Notes: generated from the sequence alone by a model not told the origin. Positions 9,593-20,283 are shown, counted from the stretch's first letter. The stretch is 64,000 nucleotides of DNA from Ascidiaceihabitans donghaensis (GCF_900302465.1 NZ_OMOR01000001.1:2294001-2358000), one strand, 5' to 3'. Numbers and translations are program-made.

Positions 9593-10653
9593 AAGCGATC
9601 CGGACGGTAAGGCGCAATCAGATCAGCCTGCGCGTTGGTCAAAGGCTGTTCCAGTACCTCTTGCGCCAGAATTTGCGCCACGATTGGCGCCAACGTCACA
9701 CCCGAGTGCATGACTGACGTGAACACGCCGTCTGCACCGCAGGCCCCCACCACTGGCAATCCGTCTTGCGGCACAGGTCGCATGGCAAGGTTGGCTTCTT
9801 CCCAATCAAGTGCGACATCTGGCAATATCTTTTGCAAACGGGCGCAGGCTTGCGTTGCAAGATCGGCTGGCGTGGCGTCGATCGCGCTGCTTTGATCCGC
9901 CTGATGCGCCACAGCCGCTGGCATCACGATACGCCCATCGGGACATTGCCGAAACTCACCAATCGGCGCCACGCAGACGTGCGACACCACGCGTGGCAAA
10001 GGGCGCGTGTGAAAAATAACGCCGGGACGGCGCAACATCGGCAGGTTGACCCCCATGGGCGACAAAAGATCGGGGCTTGCCGTGCCTGCGGCAACCACAA
10101 CTTTATCCGCTTTCAAGACGCCACCCGCAATGCGCACCCCGGTGGCACGTCCCTGCGATGTTTCGATGGCCTCCACAGCACATCCCATAACGCGCCGCGC
10201 ACCGCTGGCCTGTAACAATGCGTGGGTCATGGCCGTCGCGTCTGCAGCCGCCTCTGCCTGAAAGAACAACGCGCGATCCGGTGCTTTGATATGCGGTTCC
10301 ATTGCGGCAATCTGCTTGGATGACAAAATGTCAGCCGCATAGCCGAGATCCACCAAAGCCTGCGCCTGTGCATCCAGCGCCGCCCCTTGATCTTCCCAGC
10401 ACAAACATCCCGAAAACGTCACGGGCAACGCAAGGTCGCTGCAAAGCTTGCGGTAAGCGTCGATACCAGCCGCCCGCAGCCGAAAATGATCTGTGTCATG
10501 AAAAAAGTTGGCGTTGATCCAGCCGAACGACCGGCCAGAGGCTGCAGCCGCAGGCCCGCTTGCATCCACAACCGTGACGCGCGCCCCCGCCTGCGCGACC
10601 GAATATGCCAGACTGGCCCCGATGATCCCGGCGCCGATGATGACCACATGCAT
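9580..10653 (-). CDS. FAD-dependent oxidoreductase (DadA/glycine-oxidase-like)
   Basis: 357 residues. The N-terminal dinucleotide-binding motif MHVVIIGAGIIGASLAYSV is followed by a DAO-family core (SGRSFGWINANFF) and a C-terminal segment RPVPQDGLPVVGACG with Gly/Pro residues that close over FAD. Relatives oxidise D-amino acids, glycine or N-methylated amines to the imine, either with a quinone or with O2. Specificity cannot be assigned. The start at 10653 has AAGGGGA upstream; the frame extends 19 codons further without a better site. It is divergent from the cupin gene. Confidence 0.82.
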
Positions 10654-10698
10654 AGAAGTCCCCTTGGAAGTCCTTTGCGATACCTTTACGCTTTGTGA

Positions 10699-11130
10699 AT
10701 GACAGCTCAAGACATCATCGACCGCTTGAACCTAAGCCCCCATCCAGAAGGCGGCTTTTACCGTCAGACCTGGGTGGCTGATACCGTGGAAGGGGCAGAC
10801 GACCGCCCGTCAGGGACATGCATCTATTTCCTTTTAAAACAGGGCGAAAGCAGCCATTGGCACCATGTCGATGCAACCGAGATCTGGTTGTACCACGCTG
10901 GCGCACCTTTGATATTGTCCCTGTCTGCCACGGACGAAGGCCCCGCCAAAGATCACGTTTTGTCCCCTGACCTGTCCAAAGGCGCGCCCCAGATCATCGT
11001 GCCAAAAGGCCATTGGCAAGCCGCCGCAACAACAGGCGAATACACCTTGGTCAGCTGTACTGTCTCGCCCGGCTTCCGCTTTGACGGTTTCACTTTGGCC
11101 GCGCCCGGTTTCGACATTCCAAGAGACTGA
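10699..11130 (+). CDS. DUF985 cupin-fold protein
   Basis: 143 residues matching the cupin_5 (DUF985) family: DIIDRLNLSPHPEGGFYRQT at the N-terminus, the HWHHVDATEIWLYHAG strand pair with clustered His and Glu, and a C-terminal SCTVSPGFRFDGFTL. Family members are small beta-barrel proteins of uncertain enzymatic role; some have been linked to sugar epimerase-like or metal-binding functions. The desaturase gene begins four bases downstream, so both are probably one transcript. There is no signal peptide. Confidence 0.85.
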   Translation: MTAQDIIDRLNLSPHPEGGFYRQTWVADTVEGADDRPSGTCIYFLLKQGESSHWHHVDATEIWLYHAGAPLILSLSATDEGPAKDHVLSPDLSKGAPQIIVPKGHWQAAATTGEYTLVSCTVSPGFRFDGFTLAAPGFDIPRD

Positions 11131-11133
11131 AAA

Positions 11134-12021
11134 ATGCACACAGACATCATCGCAGGCATCGCGCCGGACACAAAAGCCAGCTTGACGCAAAAAGACACCC
11201 GAAAGGGCCTGCGCCATCTGGCGGTGTATGTCGCGGCTTTGGGTTTCGCCACCGCCTACATCGTGTTGCAAGGCCCGTTCTGGCCGTTGATGATGATCCC
11301 CCAAGGGGTGTTGATCGTGTTTTTATTCACCCTTAGCCATGAATGCACCCACCATACGCCTTTTGCACAAAACTGGATGAACAACTTTGTTGGGCATCTG
11401 ACCGCCCTGCCCTTGATTTTGCCTTTCACGTGGTTCCGTTATTTTCATCTGGCCCACCACCGGTTTACCAACGATCCGGACCGCGACCCCGAACTGGCGG
11501 GCGCAGGACGTCCCGAAACATGGAAGGCTTATGTGCTGTACCTGAGCGGATGGGGCTATTGGACGGGCAATGCCAAAACACTTTTGTCCAACGCGTTTGG
11601 CGCACTGGATGCACCATACCTGCCACCGCGACAACACGGTGCCATGCGTCGCGAAGCCCGTGTGTTGCTGGGGCTCTACGCCCTGATTGCACTGTCGTTG
11701 ACGGTTTCGCCCGTCGCGTTATGGATATGGGTTGTGCCTGCCTTGATCGGTCAACCGGTGTTGCGCTTGTATCTTTTGGCGGAACACGGTCATTGCCCGC
11801 CTGTCGCCGATATGCTGGAAAACACGCGCACCACATACACATCCCGGATGGTGCGCTTCATTGCTTGGAATATGCCCTACCACGCCGAACACCACAGCTA
11901 TCCGACTGTGCCGTTTCACCAATTGCCAGAGCTGCACGCGATCATGCAGCCGCATCTGAAATCGACCTCGCCCAGCTACAGGCGTTTTACGAAAGACTAT
12001 GTGCAGGGCTTGGATAGCTAA
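11134..12021 (+). CDS. Membrane fatty acid desaturase-family protein
   Basis: 295 residues with four or more hydrophobic helices and three His clusters of membrane di-iron desaturases/hydroxylases: HECTHH (from residue 69), HLAHH (about residue 109) and HAEHH (about residue 250). It oxidises a lipid or other hydrocarbon substrate at the inner membrane. The family also includes carotenoid beta-ring ketolases/hydroxylases, so the exact substrate is open. It follows the cupin gene by three bases. Its 3' end overlaps the convergent anmK gene by 35 bases. Confidence 0.82.
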   Translation: MHTDIIAGIAPDTKASLTQKDTRKGLRHLAVYVAALGFATAYIVLQGPFWPLMMIPQGVLIVFLFTLSHECTHHTPFAQNWMNNFVGHLTALPLILPFTWFRYFHLAHHRFTNDPDRDPELAGAGRPETWKAYVLYLSGWGYWTGNAKTLLSNAFGALDAPYLPPRQHGAMRREARVLLGLYALIALSLTVSPVALWIWVVPALIGQPVLRLYLLAEHGHCPPVADMLENTRTTYTSRMVRFIAWNMPYHAEHHSYPTVPFHQLPELHAIMQPHLKSTSPSYRRFTKDYVQGLDS

Positions 12022-13111
12022 GCGTCCCGCCAGACACTGCCGCCCGCACCCCTGTTGTACTGGAACACGATGTGGGCAGCCCCCGCGCCACACGCACAGC
12101 CAGATAGGCAAAAGCCTGCGCTTCCAGCATATCCCCGTCGAGGCCCACGGTTTCCACGGCTGCAACGGGGCAATCCAGCGACACAGACAGCATCTGCATC
12201 AACACCGGATTGTGCCGCCCGCCGCCCGTGACCAAAACGCGGGATGGCGGTGACGGGCAATGTTGCATCGCCTCCATCACGCCCGCCGCACACATGGCAG
12301 TCAATGTGGCCGCAGCATCGGCATCATCCAGTTCGGACACCAAGCCGATCATTTCAGAAAAATCGTTTCTATCCAATGACTTTGGCGGCATTCGGGTAAA
12401 GTAGGGTTCAGCCAGAAACAGTTCCAGCGCACCTTGCTCTACTGTGCCTTTCGCCGCAATCCGGCCGCCGTCATCAAAGGCCAAACCGCAACGTGCCTGC
12501 ACCAGATCGTTGATGGGCGCGTTGGCGGGGCCAGTGTCAAAAGCCAGCACAGCCCCGTCCGTTTGCGGTTGCGGTATACGCGGATCAACCCATGTGATGT
12601 TGCCCACGCCACCGAGGTTCAAAAATGCCAAAGGCGCCTTTTCCTTGATGTACCGTGCGCAGGCATGGTGGAAAAATGGCGCAAGCGGTGCACCTTCGCC
12701 CCCCATCTGCACGTCGGCACTGCGAAAGTCCCAAACCACCGGCGCATTCAGCGCCTGTGCCAATGCCGCCCCATCGCCCACTTGCAACGTGCCTTGCAAG
12801 CGCGGGGCATGCGCAAGGGTCTGACCATGAAAGCCGATCACATCTACAGCCCCGAACCCCTGCAAGGCCTGCGCGTGGGCCGCGTCCACAACCGAGGATG
12901 CAGCGTCAACATCACTGCCCGCCCACTGGCCAAAACCCGCAGCGATGGTCGCCCGTTCCTGCGCAGAATACATCCGGTACTCCGACGGGCCGAAACCGAC
13001 AATATCATGACCGTCTGTTTCCAGCACCGCCGCATCGACACCATCCAATGACGTGCCGCTCATAGCGCCCAAAGCACGCACCACTGCATCTTTTGTCTTA
13101 AGCTTGCTCAT
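11987..13111 (-). CDS. anmK: Anhydro-N-acetylmuramic acid kinase
   Basis: 374 residues, full length. It has the ASKHA-type phosphate loop [14 protein letters not shown] at the N-terminus, [26 protein letters not shown], and the adenosine motif [14 protein letters not shown]. AnmK phosphorylates and opens 1,6-anhydro-MurNAc recovered from the cell wall, producing MurNAc-6-phosphate. It pairs functionally with the muramyl-recycling NagZ encoded at 28.2 kb. It is divergent from tyrS, an arrangement often seen in related genomes. The C-terminus overlaps the convergent desaturase gene. Confidence 0.95.
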   Translation of the reverse strand: MSKLKTKDAVVRALGAMSGTSLDGVDAAVLETDGHDIVGFGPSEYRMYSAQERATIAAGFGQWAGSDVDAASSVVDAAHAQALQGFGAVDVIGFHGQTLAHAPRLQGTLQVGDGAALAQALNAPVVWDFRSADVQMGGEGAPLAPFFHHACARYIKEKAPLAFLNLGGVGNITWVDPRIPQPQTDGAVLAFDTGPANAPINDLVQARCGLAFDDGGRIAAKGTVEQGALELFLAEPYFTRMPPKSLDRNDFSEMIGLVSELDDADAAATLTAMCAAGVMEAMQHCPSPPSRVLVTGGGRHNPVLMQMLSVSLDCPVAAVETVGLDGDMLEAQAFAYLAVRVARGLPTSCSSTTGVRAAVSGGTLSYPSPAHSLS

Positions 13112-13191
13112 GGCGCGTTCCCTTTGCCCCTTTTTATTCTCTTGCCCTGCGCCTATAGATTGCCCCGCAAATCAAACCAAGGGCAAGAGCC

Positions 13192-14442
13192 ATGACCTAC
13201 CACCCAAAATCGGAATTCGTCACTGTGATGATGGAGCGCGGCTTTCTTGCCGATTGCACCGACTATCAAGGGTTGGACGAGGCGCTTTTGAAAGGCGGCA
13301 TGCCCGGGTACATCGGATTTGATGCCACGGCCAAGTCTTTGCATGTCGGATCGCTGATCCAGATCATGATGCTGCGCTGGCTACAAAAGACCGGCAACAA
13401 GCCGATCACCCTGATGGGGGGCGGCACAACCAAGGTGGGCGATCCGTCCTTTCGCGCGGATGAGCGACCTTTGTTGGACGCGGCTGCCATCGACGACAAC
13501 ATCGCGGGCATCAAAAAGGTGTTCTCGGCCTACCTCGACTACGGCGACGGCCCCACAGATGCGATGATGATCAACAACGCCGAATGGCTGGACGAGCTGA
13601 ACTACCTCGATTTTCTGCGCGACATCGGGCGGCATTTTTCGATCAACCGGATGTTGTCTTTTGAAAGTGTCAAATCGCGGCTGGACCGTGAACAGTCGCT
13701 GTCGTTTCTGGAATTCAACTATATGATCCTTCAAGCCTATGATTTCATGGAGCTTCACCGTCGCTATGGCTGCATCATGCAGATGGGTGGATCGGATCAA
13801 TGGGGCAACATTGTCAACGGAATCGACCTGACGCGCCGTGTGATTGATGGCGAAGTTTATGGGCTGACCTCGCCCCTTTTGACCACGTCTGATGGCAAGA
13901 AAATGGGCAAATCGCAGTCTGGCGCGGTTTGGTTGAACCCCGACATGCTGTCGCCCTACGAATTCTGGCAATTCTGGCGCAACACCACCGATGCCGATGT
14001 GGGGCGTTTCCTGAAACTATATACTGAACTGCCTGTCGACGAATGTGACCGCCTTGGCGCGTTGGAAGGATCCGAGATCAACGCCGCGAAAGTGCGCCTG
14101 GCCAATGAGGTCACAGGTTTGCTGCACGGGGCCGACGCCGCAGCCGCAGCAGAAGCAACCGCCCGCGAAGTGTTTGAAAAAGGCGGGATCGGGGACGACC
14201 TGCCCACCTTGACGCTGAGTGCCGCGGATGTGGGTGACGGGATTTCCATTGTACAGCTTTTGGTCAAATCCGGGCTTGCAGGGTCTGGCAAAGAAGCCAA
14301 ACGGTTGATTTCTGAAAACGGCGCAAAAATCGATGACGCGCCTTTGACGGATGCAGGGATGATGATCGACGCGGGCGCGTTGGCATCGCCTATCAAGTTG
14401 TCAGCAGGGAAGAAAAGACATGCACTTGTTCAGATGGGCTAG
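13192..14442 (+). CDS. tyrS: Tyrosyl-tRNA synthetase
   Basis: 416 residues, class I aminoacyl-tRNA synthetase charging tRNA-Tyr. The HIGH-like motif is SLHVGSL, tRNA/Tyr recognition includes GGSDQWGNI, and the KMSKS-like loop is [11 protein letters not shown]-terminal S4-type RNA-binding region ([18 protein letters not shown]) completes the protein. Its last 23 bases overlap the start of a small secreted protein gene. AAGGGCAAGAG precedes the ATG. Confidence 0.97.
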   Translation: MTYHPKSEFVTVMMERGFLADCTDYQGLDEALLKGGMPGYIGFDATAKSLHVGSLIQIMMLRWLQKTGNKPITLMGGGTTKVGDPSFRADERPLLDAAAIDDNIAGIKKVFSAYLDYGDGPTDAMMINNAEWLDELNYLDFLRDIGRHFSINRMLSFESVKSRLDREQSLSFLEFNYMILQAYDFMELHRRYGCIMQMGGSDQWGNIVNGIDLTRRVIDGEVYGLTSPLLTTSDGKKMGKSQSGAVWLNPDMLSPYEFWQFWRNTTDADVGRFLKLYTELPVDECDRLGALEGSEINAAKVRLANEVTGLLHGADAAAAAEATAREVFEKGGIGDDLPTLTLSAADVGDGISIVQLLVKSGLAGSGKEAKRLISENGAKIDDAPLTDAGMMIDAGALASPIKLSAGKKRHALVQMG

Positions 14443-14818
14443 AACCCTCGCGTTTACAGCAGGCCTGTTCGCCTCAGCCCCATTGCACGCAAGCTGCATG
14501 GGGGGGATGGAACGTTACACGAGGGAATTCGTCGCTCTGGCGATGGCCGCCTGTGAATCGATGCCATTCGAGGTAGGGATCAGCTATATCGACAAACACT
14601 ACCTGGCGTTTTCTACAAAAGACATCCAGCAGCCTCGCAGCATTTTTATCCGATACGGCGGCATGACAACGCGTCGGGGCCACCCTTTGCCGTCGCCGCA
14701 AGTCGCGGAAAAAGAGGCTGGAAAGATGGCACGAAGAACCGGATGCGGCGTGCAGGATCTGAAGTACTCTCGAACGGGTCCGACACTATACACATTGGTG
14801 TGCTCACAATCTGACTGA
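14420..14818 (+). CDS. Small secreted hypothetical protein
   Basis: 132 residues with an N-terminal signal peptide (hydrophobic [15 protein letters not shown], probable cleavage after an Ala-x-Ala). The mature part has four Cys (SCMGG, ACES, GCGV, VCSQ), which could form two disulfides in the periplasm. No family is recognised. The gene begins inside the tyrS 3' end with GGGAAG upstream, suggesting co-transcription with tyrS. Confidence 0.6.
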   Translation: MHLFRWARTLAFTAGLFASAPLHASCMGGMERYTREFVALAMAACESMPFEVGISYIDKHYLAFSTKDIQQPRSIFIRYGGMTTRRGHPLPSPQVAEKEAGKMARRTGCGVQDLKYSRTGPTLYTLVCSQSD

Positions 14819-14875
14819 TGTTCCGCACAGTTGGAAATGCCATGCCATTTTACCTTTGATTAAGGTTAATTCGGC

Positions 14876-15715
14876 ATGATGGCGGCCATGTTCGATATGG
14901 CCAACGACCCTGACACATCCTTGATGCAGTCCCATGACTTTGCAGACGCTTTGCGACTGTGTGGTCAGGGTCCTGTTATTTTGCCTGATGGTGCCCTTGT
15001 TCTACACCGCCGTGTCATGGGCATATCCGTGGCCATGCTGCCACGCGCCACGCCCTGTGCAGCCTTAAGCGACCATCTTCGACAGGTCGGACTGCATCGC
15101 CTTCCCCTCATCCTGTCACCTGAAACCTTTACCCGTAAGTATGGGCTGCGCCTGCGCAAACCCGCCTGCGCAGCCAAGATCGACTTGCGTGTTCCGCAGT
15201 CAATCCGCTTTGCCGGATTGCATCAAAAATGGCGCAACCAGTTGCGACATGCACAAAATTCGGACCTGACCGTTGTGCGTGCCCCCATGTTGCCAGATGC
15301 CGCATTGCCCGATCTTGATGCCGCACAGGGACAAAAGCAGGGCTACCGCAATTGGCCAGTCGGGCTGACACGGGCATTTGCGCAAGTGGCCCCCAAGAAA
15401 TGCCAGGTCTTCACTGCCAAATTGAAGGGGCAAACCGTGGCGCAAATGTTGTTTTTGTTACATGGCACCACCCGCGCGACGTATCACATCGGGCACACCA
15501 CAACGCTGGGACGACTTCATCATGCCCATAACCTGATTTTATGGACCGCTCAGAACTGGTTAAGTGATCGGGGTATCGGGCGGCTGGACTTGGGGCTTTT
15601 GGACCCCAAAACACCAAATCTTAACAGGTTCAAGCTGCGCTCGGGGGCGCGCCCATTCAACTTGGGGGGAACTTGGTTGCGTTGGTCGCCCCTTGCACGG
15701 CATGACATCGCGTGA
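14876..15715 (+). CDS. GNAT/FemAB-like acyltransferase
   Basis: 279 residues. The C-terminal half has an acyltransferase pattern: WRNQLRHAQNSDLTVV, then YRNWPVGLTRAFAQ, AKLKGQTVAQMLFLLHGTTR, TYHIGHT and LILWTAQNWLSDRGIGRLDL, fitting the Acetyltransf_6/FemAB-like fold that transfers acyl or aminoacyl groups. Substrate unknown. The first Met codons at 14876-14900 are close together, so the exact start is uncertain. It lies alone between the small secreted protein and an SDR gene. Confidence 0.65.
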   Translation: MMAAMFDMANDPDTSLMQSHDFADALRLCGQGPVILPDGALVLHRRVMGISVAMLPRATPCAALSDHLRQVGLHRLPLILSPETFTRKYGLRLRKPACAAKIDLRVPQSIRFAGLHQKWRNQLRHAQNSDLTVVRAPMLPDAALPDLDAAQGQKQGYRNWPVGLTRAFAQVAPKKCQVFTAKLKGQTVAQMLFLLHGTTRATYHIGHTTTLGRLHHAHNLILWTAQNWLSDRGIGRLDLGLLDPKTPNLNRFKLRSGARPFNLGGTWLRWSPLARHDIA

Positions 15716-15781
15716 TTAACTGAACACATGTTCAAATCAAGGTGGTCTTGTCAGATCGCCCTTCTCACTGCGAGGCGCACC

Positions 15782-16537
15782 ATGGATATTTCATCAACAG
15801 CGGCAATCATTACCGGCGGCGCGTCCGGTCTGGGCGAAGCCACGGCACGCCACTTTGCGTCTTTGGGCGCCTCTGTGACCTTGCTGGACCGCGACGCGGA
15901 CCGCGGCCCGACTGTGGCAGAAGCCATCGGCGGCACATTTGTGCAAACGGACGTCACAGACGAAGCCTCTGTGGCAAATGCCTTGGATATGGCGACCAAA
16001 GCAATGGGCCGCATCACAACGGCGGTGAATTGCGCCGGCATAGCATTGGGCATCAAAACCGTAGGCCGCGAGGGGCCGCATCCGTTGGGGGCGTTCCAGA
16101 AAACCATTGATATCAATCTGGTAGGCAGCTTTAACGTGTCACGCTTGGCAGCAGCAGCCATGGCACAAAACGATCCCGACGCAGATGGCGCACGCGGGGT
16201 CATTATCAACACTGCCTCAATCGCGGCTTTTGACGGCCAAAAAGGCCAAGCTGCCTATGCTGCGTCCAAAGGTGGGATCGTGGGCATGACATTGCCGATG
16301 GCGCGCGATTTGGCATCCAGCGGCATCCGCGTCATGGCGATTGCGCCCGGTATTTTCATGACGCCCATGTTGGCAGGGTTGCCCGAGGACGTTCAGGCAT
16401 CATTGGCCGCAGACGTGCCAAACCCTGCACGTTTGGGTGATCCGAAGGAATACGCAAGACTGGCCGCATTTATCGTGGAAATGGGCTATCTGAACGGCGA
16501 GGTGATCCGGCTGGACGGCGCATTGCGGATGCGGTGA
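15782..16537 (+). CDS. Short-chain dehydrogenase/reductase (3-hydroxyacyl-CoA dehydrogenase type 2-like)
   Basis: 251 residues of the classical SDR fold: cofactor loop TGGASGLGEA, NCAG motif, catalytic Ser in NTASIAAF, and Tyr/Lys in YAASKGG. The sequence, including EGPHPLGAFQKTIDINLVG and the short tail LDGALRMR, resembles the HSD10/3-hydroxyacyl-CoA dehydrogenase type 2 subgroup, NAD-dependent enzymes of beta-oxidation or branched-chain amino acid degradation. The ATG at 15782 precedes the Rossmann strand directly. The stop overlaps the next acetyltransferase start by one base (TGATG). Confidence 0.88.
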   Translation: MDISSTAAIITGGASGLGEATARHFASLGASVTLLDRDADRGPTVAEAIGGTFVQTDVTDEASVANALDMATKAMGRITTAVNCAGIALGIKTVGREGPHPLGAFQKTIDINLVGSFNVSRLAAAAMAQNDPDADGARGVIINTASIAAFDGQKGQAAYAASKGGIVGMTLPMARDLASSGIRVMAIAPGIFMTPMLAGLPEDVQASLAADVPNPARLGDPKEYARLAAFIVEMGYLNGEVIRLDGALRMR

Positions 16538-17082
16538 TGGCATCCGAACTGGAGAAAATGAAGACCGGTCAGTGGTATACCTGTATCGACGCCGAGCTGG
16601 ATGCACTGCGGGCTGTGGCGTTGGATGCCGTCCATGAACACAACACTATGGCCCCCCAAGACCGTGGCCATCTGGCCCCGAAACTGCACGGATTGTTTGG
16701 AAGCATAGGGGCTGATGTGCGCATTGAGACGATGTTTCATTGCCCTTACGGCTTCAACATCCATTTGGGGGATTTGGTCTATTTCAACGCGGGGTGCACG
16801 ATATTGGACACAGCCCCTGTGCGCGTCGGGGACAGATCCATGTTCGGACCGGGCGTCCACATCTATACGGCACAACACCATAAAGATCGCATCAAACGTG
16901 CAGCAGGATTGGAAATTGCCTACCCTGTGACCATCGGGGCCGATGTTTGGGTCGGCGGTGGTGCGATCATCATGCCCGGCGTCACGATCGGCGACGGCGC
17001 GATCATCGGCGCAGGCAGTGTTGTCACGAAAGATGTCGCGGCAAATGCGACGGTTGTCGGCAACCCTGCGCGATCACTCTGA
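16537..17082 (+). CDS. Hexapeptide-repeat O-acetyltransferase (maltose/galactoside type)
   Basis: 181 residues. The N-terminal helical Mac domain (MKTGQWYTCIDAELDALR) precedes a left-handed beta-helix of hexapeptide repeats. The catalytic His lies near HIYTAQHHKD, and the conserved VWVGGGAIIMPGVTIGDG block is present. Enzymes of this group acetylate sugars such as maltose or galactosides with acetyl-CoA. The gene is coupled to the SDR upstream; a GTG one codon earlier (16534) is an alternative start. Its end overlaps the convergent ABC-F gene by nine bases. Confidence 0.88.
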   Translation: MASELEKMKTGQWYTCIDAELDALRAVALDAVHEHNTMAPQDRGHLAPKLHGLFGSIGADVRIETMFHCPYGFNIHLGDLVYFNAGCTILDTAPVRVGDRSMFGPGVHIYTAQHHKDRIKRAAGLEIAYPVTIGADVWVGGGAIIMPGVTIGDGAIIGAGSVVTKDVAANATVVGNPARSL

Positions 17083-18882
17083 GGCTTTTTCCTCAAGCAT
17101 CAGCCATTCTTCTTCGGCTTCCTGCAGCTTTTCGTTGCGCTGTATCAACGCATCGGTGGCTTTCTGGAATTTGACAGGCTCACGCGTGAACAATTCCGGA
17201 TCGCTCATCAGGTCTTCAAGTTTTGCGATCTCGGCGGACAAACGCTCCATTTCGGCAGGCAGCGTTTCCAAACGGTGCTTTTCAGTGAAGCTCAGCCCCG
17301 ATTTAACGGTTTTTTCATCCCTGACCTTTGGCGCAGACCCTTTTGTTTTCACAACACTTTGTGAGAAATCATCTTGCTGGCGTTGCGCGATGTAGTCGGA
17401 CCAGCCGCCTGCATAAACTGTGGCCTTGCCATCGCCCTCCATAGCGATGGTGGTCACAGCGACGCGGTCCAGAAAATCACGGTCGTGGCTGACCAAAAGG
17501 ACAGTGCCGTCATATTGGCTGAGCAAATCTTGCAACAGGTCCAGCGTTTCGACATCCAGATCGTTGGTGGGTTCATCCAACACAAGCACGTTGGATGTGC
17601 GTGCCATGATCTTGGCCAGCAGCAACCGCGCTTTTTCGCCCCCGGACAATGACCGCACCGGTGCGCGCGCCTGCCCTTCATCAAACAGAAATTCTTTCAG
17701 ATACCCCACGACGTGTTTGGGATGGCCGCGCACCATGATCTGGTCCGCTTTGCCAGACACGCGCATCTCCGGGTCCCCTGTCAGGCTGTCCCAAAGGCTC
17801 ATGTCGGGGTCAAGCTGGTCGCGGGCCTGATCAAACAACGCAAGTTCCAGATTGGTGCCCAGTTTGATGGTGCCTGTGTCTGGTTCTTCGCGCCCAATCA
17901 GCATGTTCAAAAGCGTGGTTTTGCCCACACCGTTGGGACCAACCAACGCGATCCGGTCACCGCGTTGCACCGTCAAATCAAAGGGTTTCAGGATGACTTT
18001 GTCGCCATAGGCCTTGGTAATCCCTGTGGCTTCCATCACCTTGCGACCAGATTTTGGCCCCGCATCCAGCGCCATTGCCGCAGCACCCTGACGATTGATC
18101 TGGCTGGCCCGTTCAGAGCGCAGTTCCTGCAACGCCCGCACGCGCCCCTGATTGCGTTTGCGGCGCGCACTGATGCCTTCGACGGCCCATCGCGCTTCGG
18201 CTTTGATCTTGCGGTTCAGCTTGTGGCGCTGGGTGTCTTCTTCATCCCACGTCTCGTCGCGCCATGCCTCAAAGGCTTCAAAGCCTTTTTCCTGTCGCCG
18301 CACAGATCCTCTGTCAATCCAAAGGGTTGCACGGGTAAGTTCACGCAAAAATGCACGGTCGTGGCTGATAATAATGAACCCTTTGCGCGTCGCTTTCAGC
18401 TCTGATTCCAGCCAAGCAATCGCTTCGATATCCAAGTGGTTTGTCGGCTCGTCCAGAAGCATCAAGTCGGGTGCATCCGCCATCAGACGCGCCAAAGCCG
18501 CCCGGCGCCGTTCCCCGCCTGACGCAGTTTCAACGGGGCGCGCCGGATCGAATTTCAACCCTTCGCCTGCCCGTTCCACCTTGTACATCTCGGAAGCATC
18601 AAGCCCCGCTGACGCAAAATCCCCAAGCGTGGCGTAGCCCGACAAGTCCGGGTCCTGTTCCATGTATCCCACTGAGACCCCCGGCCCCGCGATCACTTCA
18701 CCACGGTCGGGTTCGATCAACCCTCCCATGACTTTCATCAAGGTGGATTTACCTGAGCCATTGCGCCCGACCAAAGCGACGCGGTCGCCCGGTTGCGCCA
18801 CCAAAGACAATCCGTCAAAGACAGGGTCGCCTCCGAAGGTCAGAGAGATTTCATTGAGCTGTAAAAGAGGTACACGTGCCAT
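17074..18882 (-). CDS. uup: ABC-F family ATPase, Uup-like
   Basis: 602 residues with two ATP-binding cassettes and no membrane segments: Walker A GRNGSGKST and GPNGVGKTT, signatures SGGERRR and SGGEKAR, and Walker B LMLLDEPTNHLDIE and VLVLDEPTNDLDVE. The C-terminal acidic coiled-coil region (PAEMERLSAEIAKLEDL) is typical of Uup. ABC-F proteins act on ribosomes or DNA rather than in transport. Uup has been linked to precise excision of transposons and to ribosome function. The start is ATG at 18882. Confidence 0.92.
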   Translation of the reverse strand: MARVPLLQLNEISLTFGGDPVFDGLSLVAQPGDRVALVGRNGSGKSTLMKVMGGLIEPDRGEVIAGPGVSVGYMEQDPDLSGYATLGDFASAGLDASEMYKVERAGEGLKFDPARPVETASGGERRRAALARLMADAPDLMLLDEPTNHLDIEAIAWLESELKATRKGFIIISHDRAFLRELTRATLWIDRGSVRRQEKGFEAFEAWRDETWDEEDTQRHKLNRKIKAEARWAVEGISARRKRNQGRVRALQELRSERASQINRQGAAAMALDAGPKSGRKVMEATGITKAYGDKVILKPFDLTVQRGDRIALVGPNGVGKTTLLNMLIGREEPDTGTIKLGTNLELALFDQARDQLDPDMSLWDSLTGDPEMRVSGKADQIMVRGHPKHVVGYLKEFLFDEGQARAPVRSLSGGEKARLLLAKIMARTSNVLVLDEPTNDLDVETLDLLQDLLSQYDGTVLLVSHDRDFLDRVAVTTIAMEGDGKATVYAGGWSDYIAQRQQDDFSQSVVKTKGSAPKVRDEKTVKSGLSFTEKHRLETLPAEMERLSAEIAKLEDLMSDPELFTREPVKFQKATDALIQRNEKLQEAEEEWLMLEEKASE

Positions 18883-18989
18883 GCCTGCCAGCTAGACTGC
18901 GCAGGCCATAGGGTCAACGCCTACCCTTGCGCGGAGCGCAAAATAAGTGGAACCCTACAGCGAGGCGAAAAATAAACTTGCGTCACGCC

Positions 18990-19709
18990 TTAGCCCGCAA
19001 CCGCACGCAAAGCCCGTTTGCGCGACGCAGGGATTGCCGCCACGTCCACCCCTGTAAAGACATGCAGCGTGTTCATGTCATGATCCACAACAGCATGATC
19101 CGACACCCACCCCCCCATCACCAGATAGGTTCGCAACAATGGCGGCATCTGTTTCAGTGCAGCGCTACGGTTGATGGGCTGATCTGATGCGTCAGGAAAT
19201 GCGCACAAATGGGCGGCCTTTGCGTTGGGCAACCATTGCTCCGGCCCAAGATAGCGGGATTTTAGCAACGAAAAGGCATCGCGGTAAGGCGCGGGCCGAA
19301 TACCTGCAAAAGAAGAACACCCGAACAACATTTTCACATTGTTCTCATCGACATAAGACGTGATGGCCCCCCAAACAATGCGCAGAATATTTGGATCAAA
19401 AAGTGCCGGATCAATGCAAAAACGGCCCAGTTCCATCGTTTTGTCAGGATACTGCGACAATGCGCTCAGATCATAGAACTGCGCAGTATAGCTATGCAGG
19501 ATATCGCCACCACGCAACGGTATCATGCGTGCGCAGCACACAAGCACATTATCACGCCGCACAAGGATATGGGCGCATCCCGCATCAAAACGGTCCACAT
19601 CCGGATGTTTGACACCAAAACAGCGCGCACGAAGATCAAAGGCTTCGTTCAAATCTTGTTGGGATGAGGCCAATGCTGCGACGTATCGCCCTTTGTGCAA
19701 CGGCTTCAT
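18990..19709 (-). CDS. olsB: Ornithine lipid N-acyltransferase OlsB-like
   Basis: 239 residues of the Acetyltransf_5 GNAT group, which transfers a 3-hydroxyacyl chain from ACP to the alpha-amine of ornithine, the first step of ornithine lipid synthesis. Supporting segments are EAFDLRARCFGVKH, VDRFDAGCAHILV, MELGRFCIDP and MLFGCSSFAGI. The ATG at 19709 gives the normal N-terminus; upstream in-frame sequence would overlap bamE. The usual partner olsA is not adjacent; a PlsC-like gene at 62.5 kb belongs to a different neighbourhood. Roseobacters commonly make ornithine lipids. Confidence 0.82.
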   Translation of the reverse strand: MKPLHKGRYVAALASSQQDLNEAFDLRARCFGVKHPDVDRFDAGCAHILVRRDNVLVCCARMIPLRGGDILHSYTAQFYDLSALSQYPDKTMELGRFCIDPALFDPNILRIVWGAITSYVDENNVKMLFGCSSFAGIRPAPYRDAFSLLKSRYLGPEQWLPNAKAAHLCAFPDASDQPINRSAALKQMPPLLRTYLVMGGWVSDHAVVDHDMNTLHVFTGVDVAAIPASRKRALRAVAG

Positions 19710-19737
19710 TGGATCAGAACGCTCCGATGGGCGCGGC

Positions 19738-20196
19738 TTACAACGCCCCGGGTGAAAAGCGGCCCAAGTTGCCAAGCAACTGACGCAGGAAGGTCTTGTT
19801 GGTCACACCAGAGCTGGTCACACGGCGCGCCAAGGGCACGACACGACCATCTTCCAACCCGAAGCGTTCAATGTTTTTCACAACGCCCGCTTCGTCAAAA
19901 CTGATGGCCAGCACCTGACGTTCCACAACTGTGGGCTTTTTGAACCCAAAGGTGCGTACCCGCGAAAAGACATAGAAGTAGTCGCCGCCTTCCAACACGC
20001 CCCCCGCAGATGGGGATCCCACTGATTCCTCGACAGACGCACGGGTGTCGATGCCCACAGCCAACAGATCAAGGTCCTCTTGCGGCGGGATATAGCCGTG
20101 GTTGCGAAAGGTCGCTGCACATGCAGTTAAGCTAAAGCCCAAGGCCAGAATTGCGCACGAGCGCACAACCGTGCGGTTCAAATTGCTGCGTGTCAT
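19738..20196 (-). CDS. bamE: Outer membrane assembly lipoprotein BamE
   Basis: 152 residues with a lipoprotein signal peptide ending in the lipobox LTAC (Cys26 lipidated), followed by a small BamE/SmpA/OmlA fold: GIDTRASVEESVGSPS, then YFYVFSRVRTFGFKKP. BamE supports the BAM complex that inserts beta-barrel proteins into the outer membrane. It is divergent from yceD and followed closely by olsB on the same strand. Confidence 0.9.
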   Translation of the reverse strand: MTRSNLNRTVVRSCAILALGFSLTACAATFRNHGYIPPQEDLDLLAVGIDTRASVEESVGSPSAGGVLEGGDYFYVFSRVRTFGFKKPTVVERQVLAISFDEAGVVKNIERFGLEDGRVVPLARRVTSSGVTNKTFLRQLLGNLGRFSPGAL

Positions 20197-20283
20197 TTAC
20201 TCTGCCCTCTTGCCCTAAACCCACTTGGCTTTTATCTCGCCTAACAAAGGAACGGCCCCGTTTCAAGAAATGAAAGCAATAAC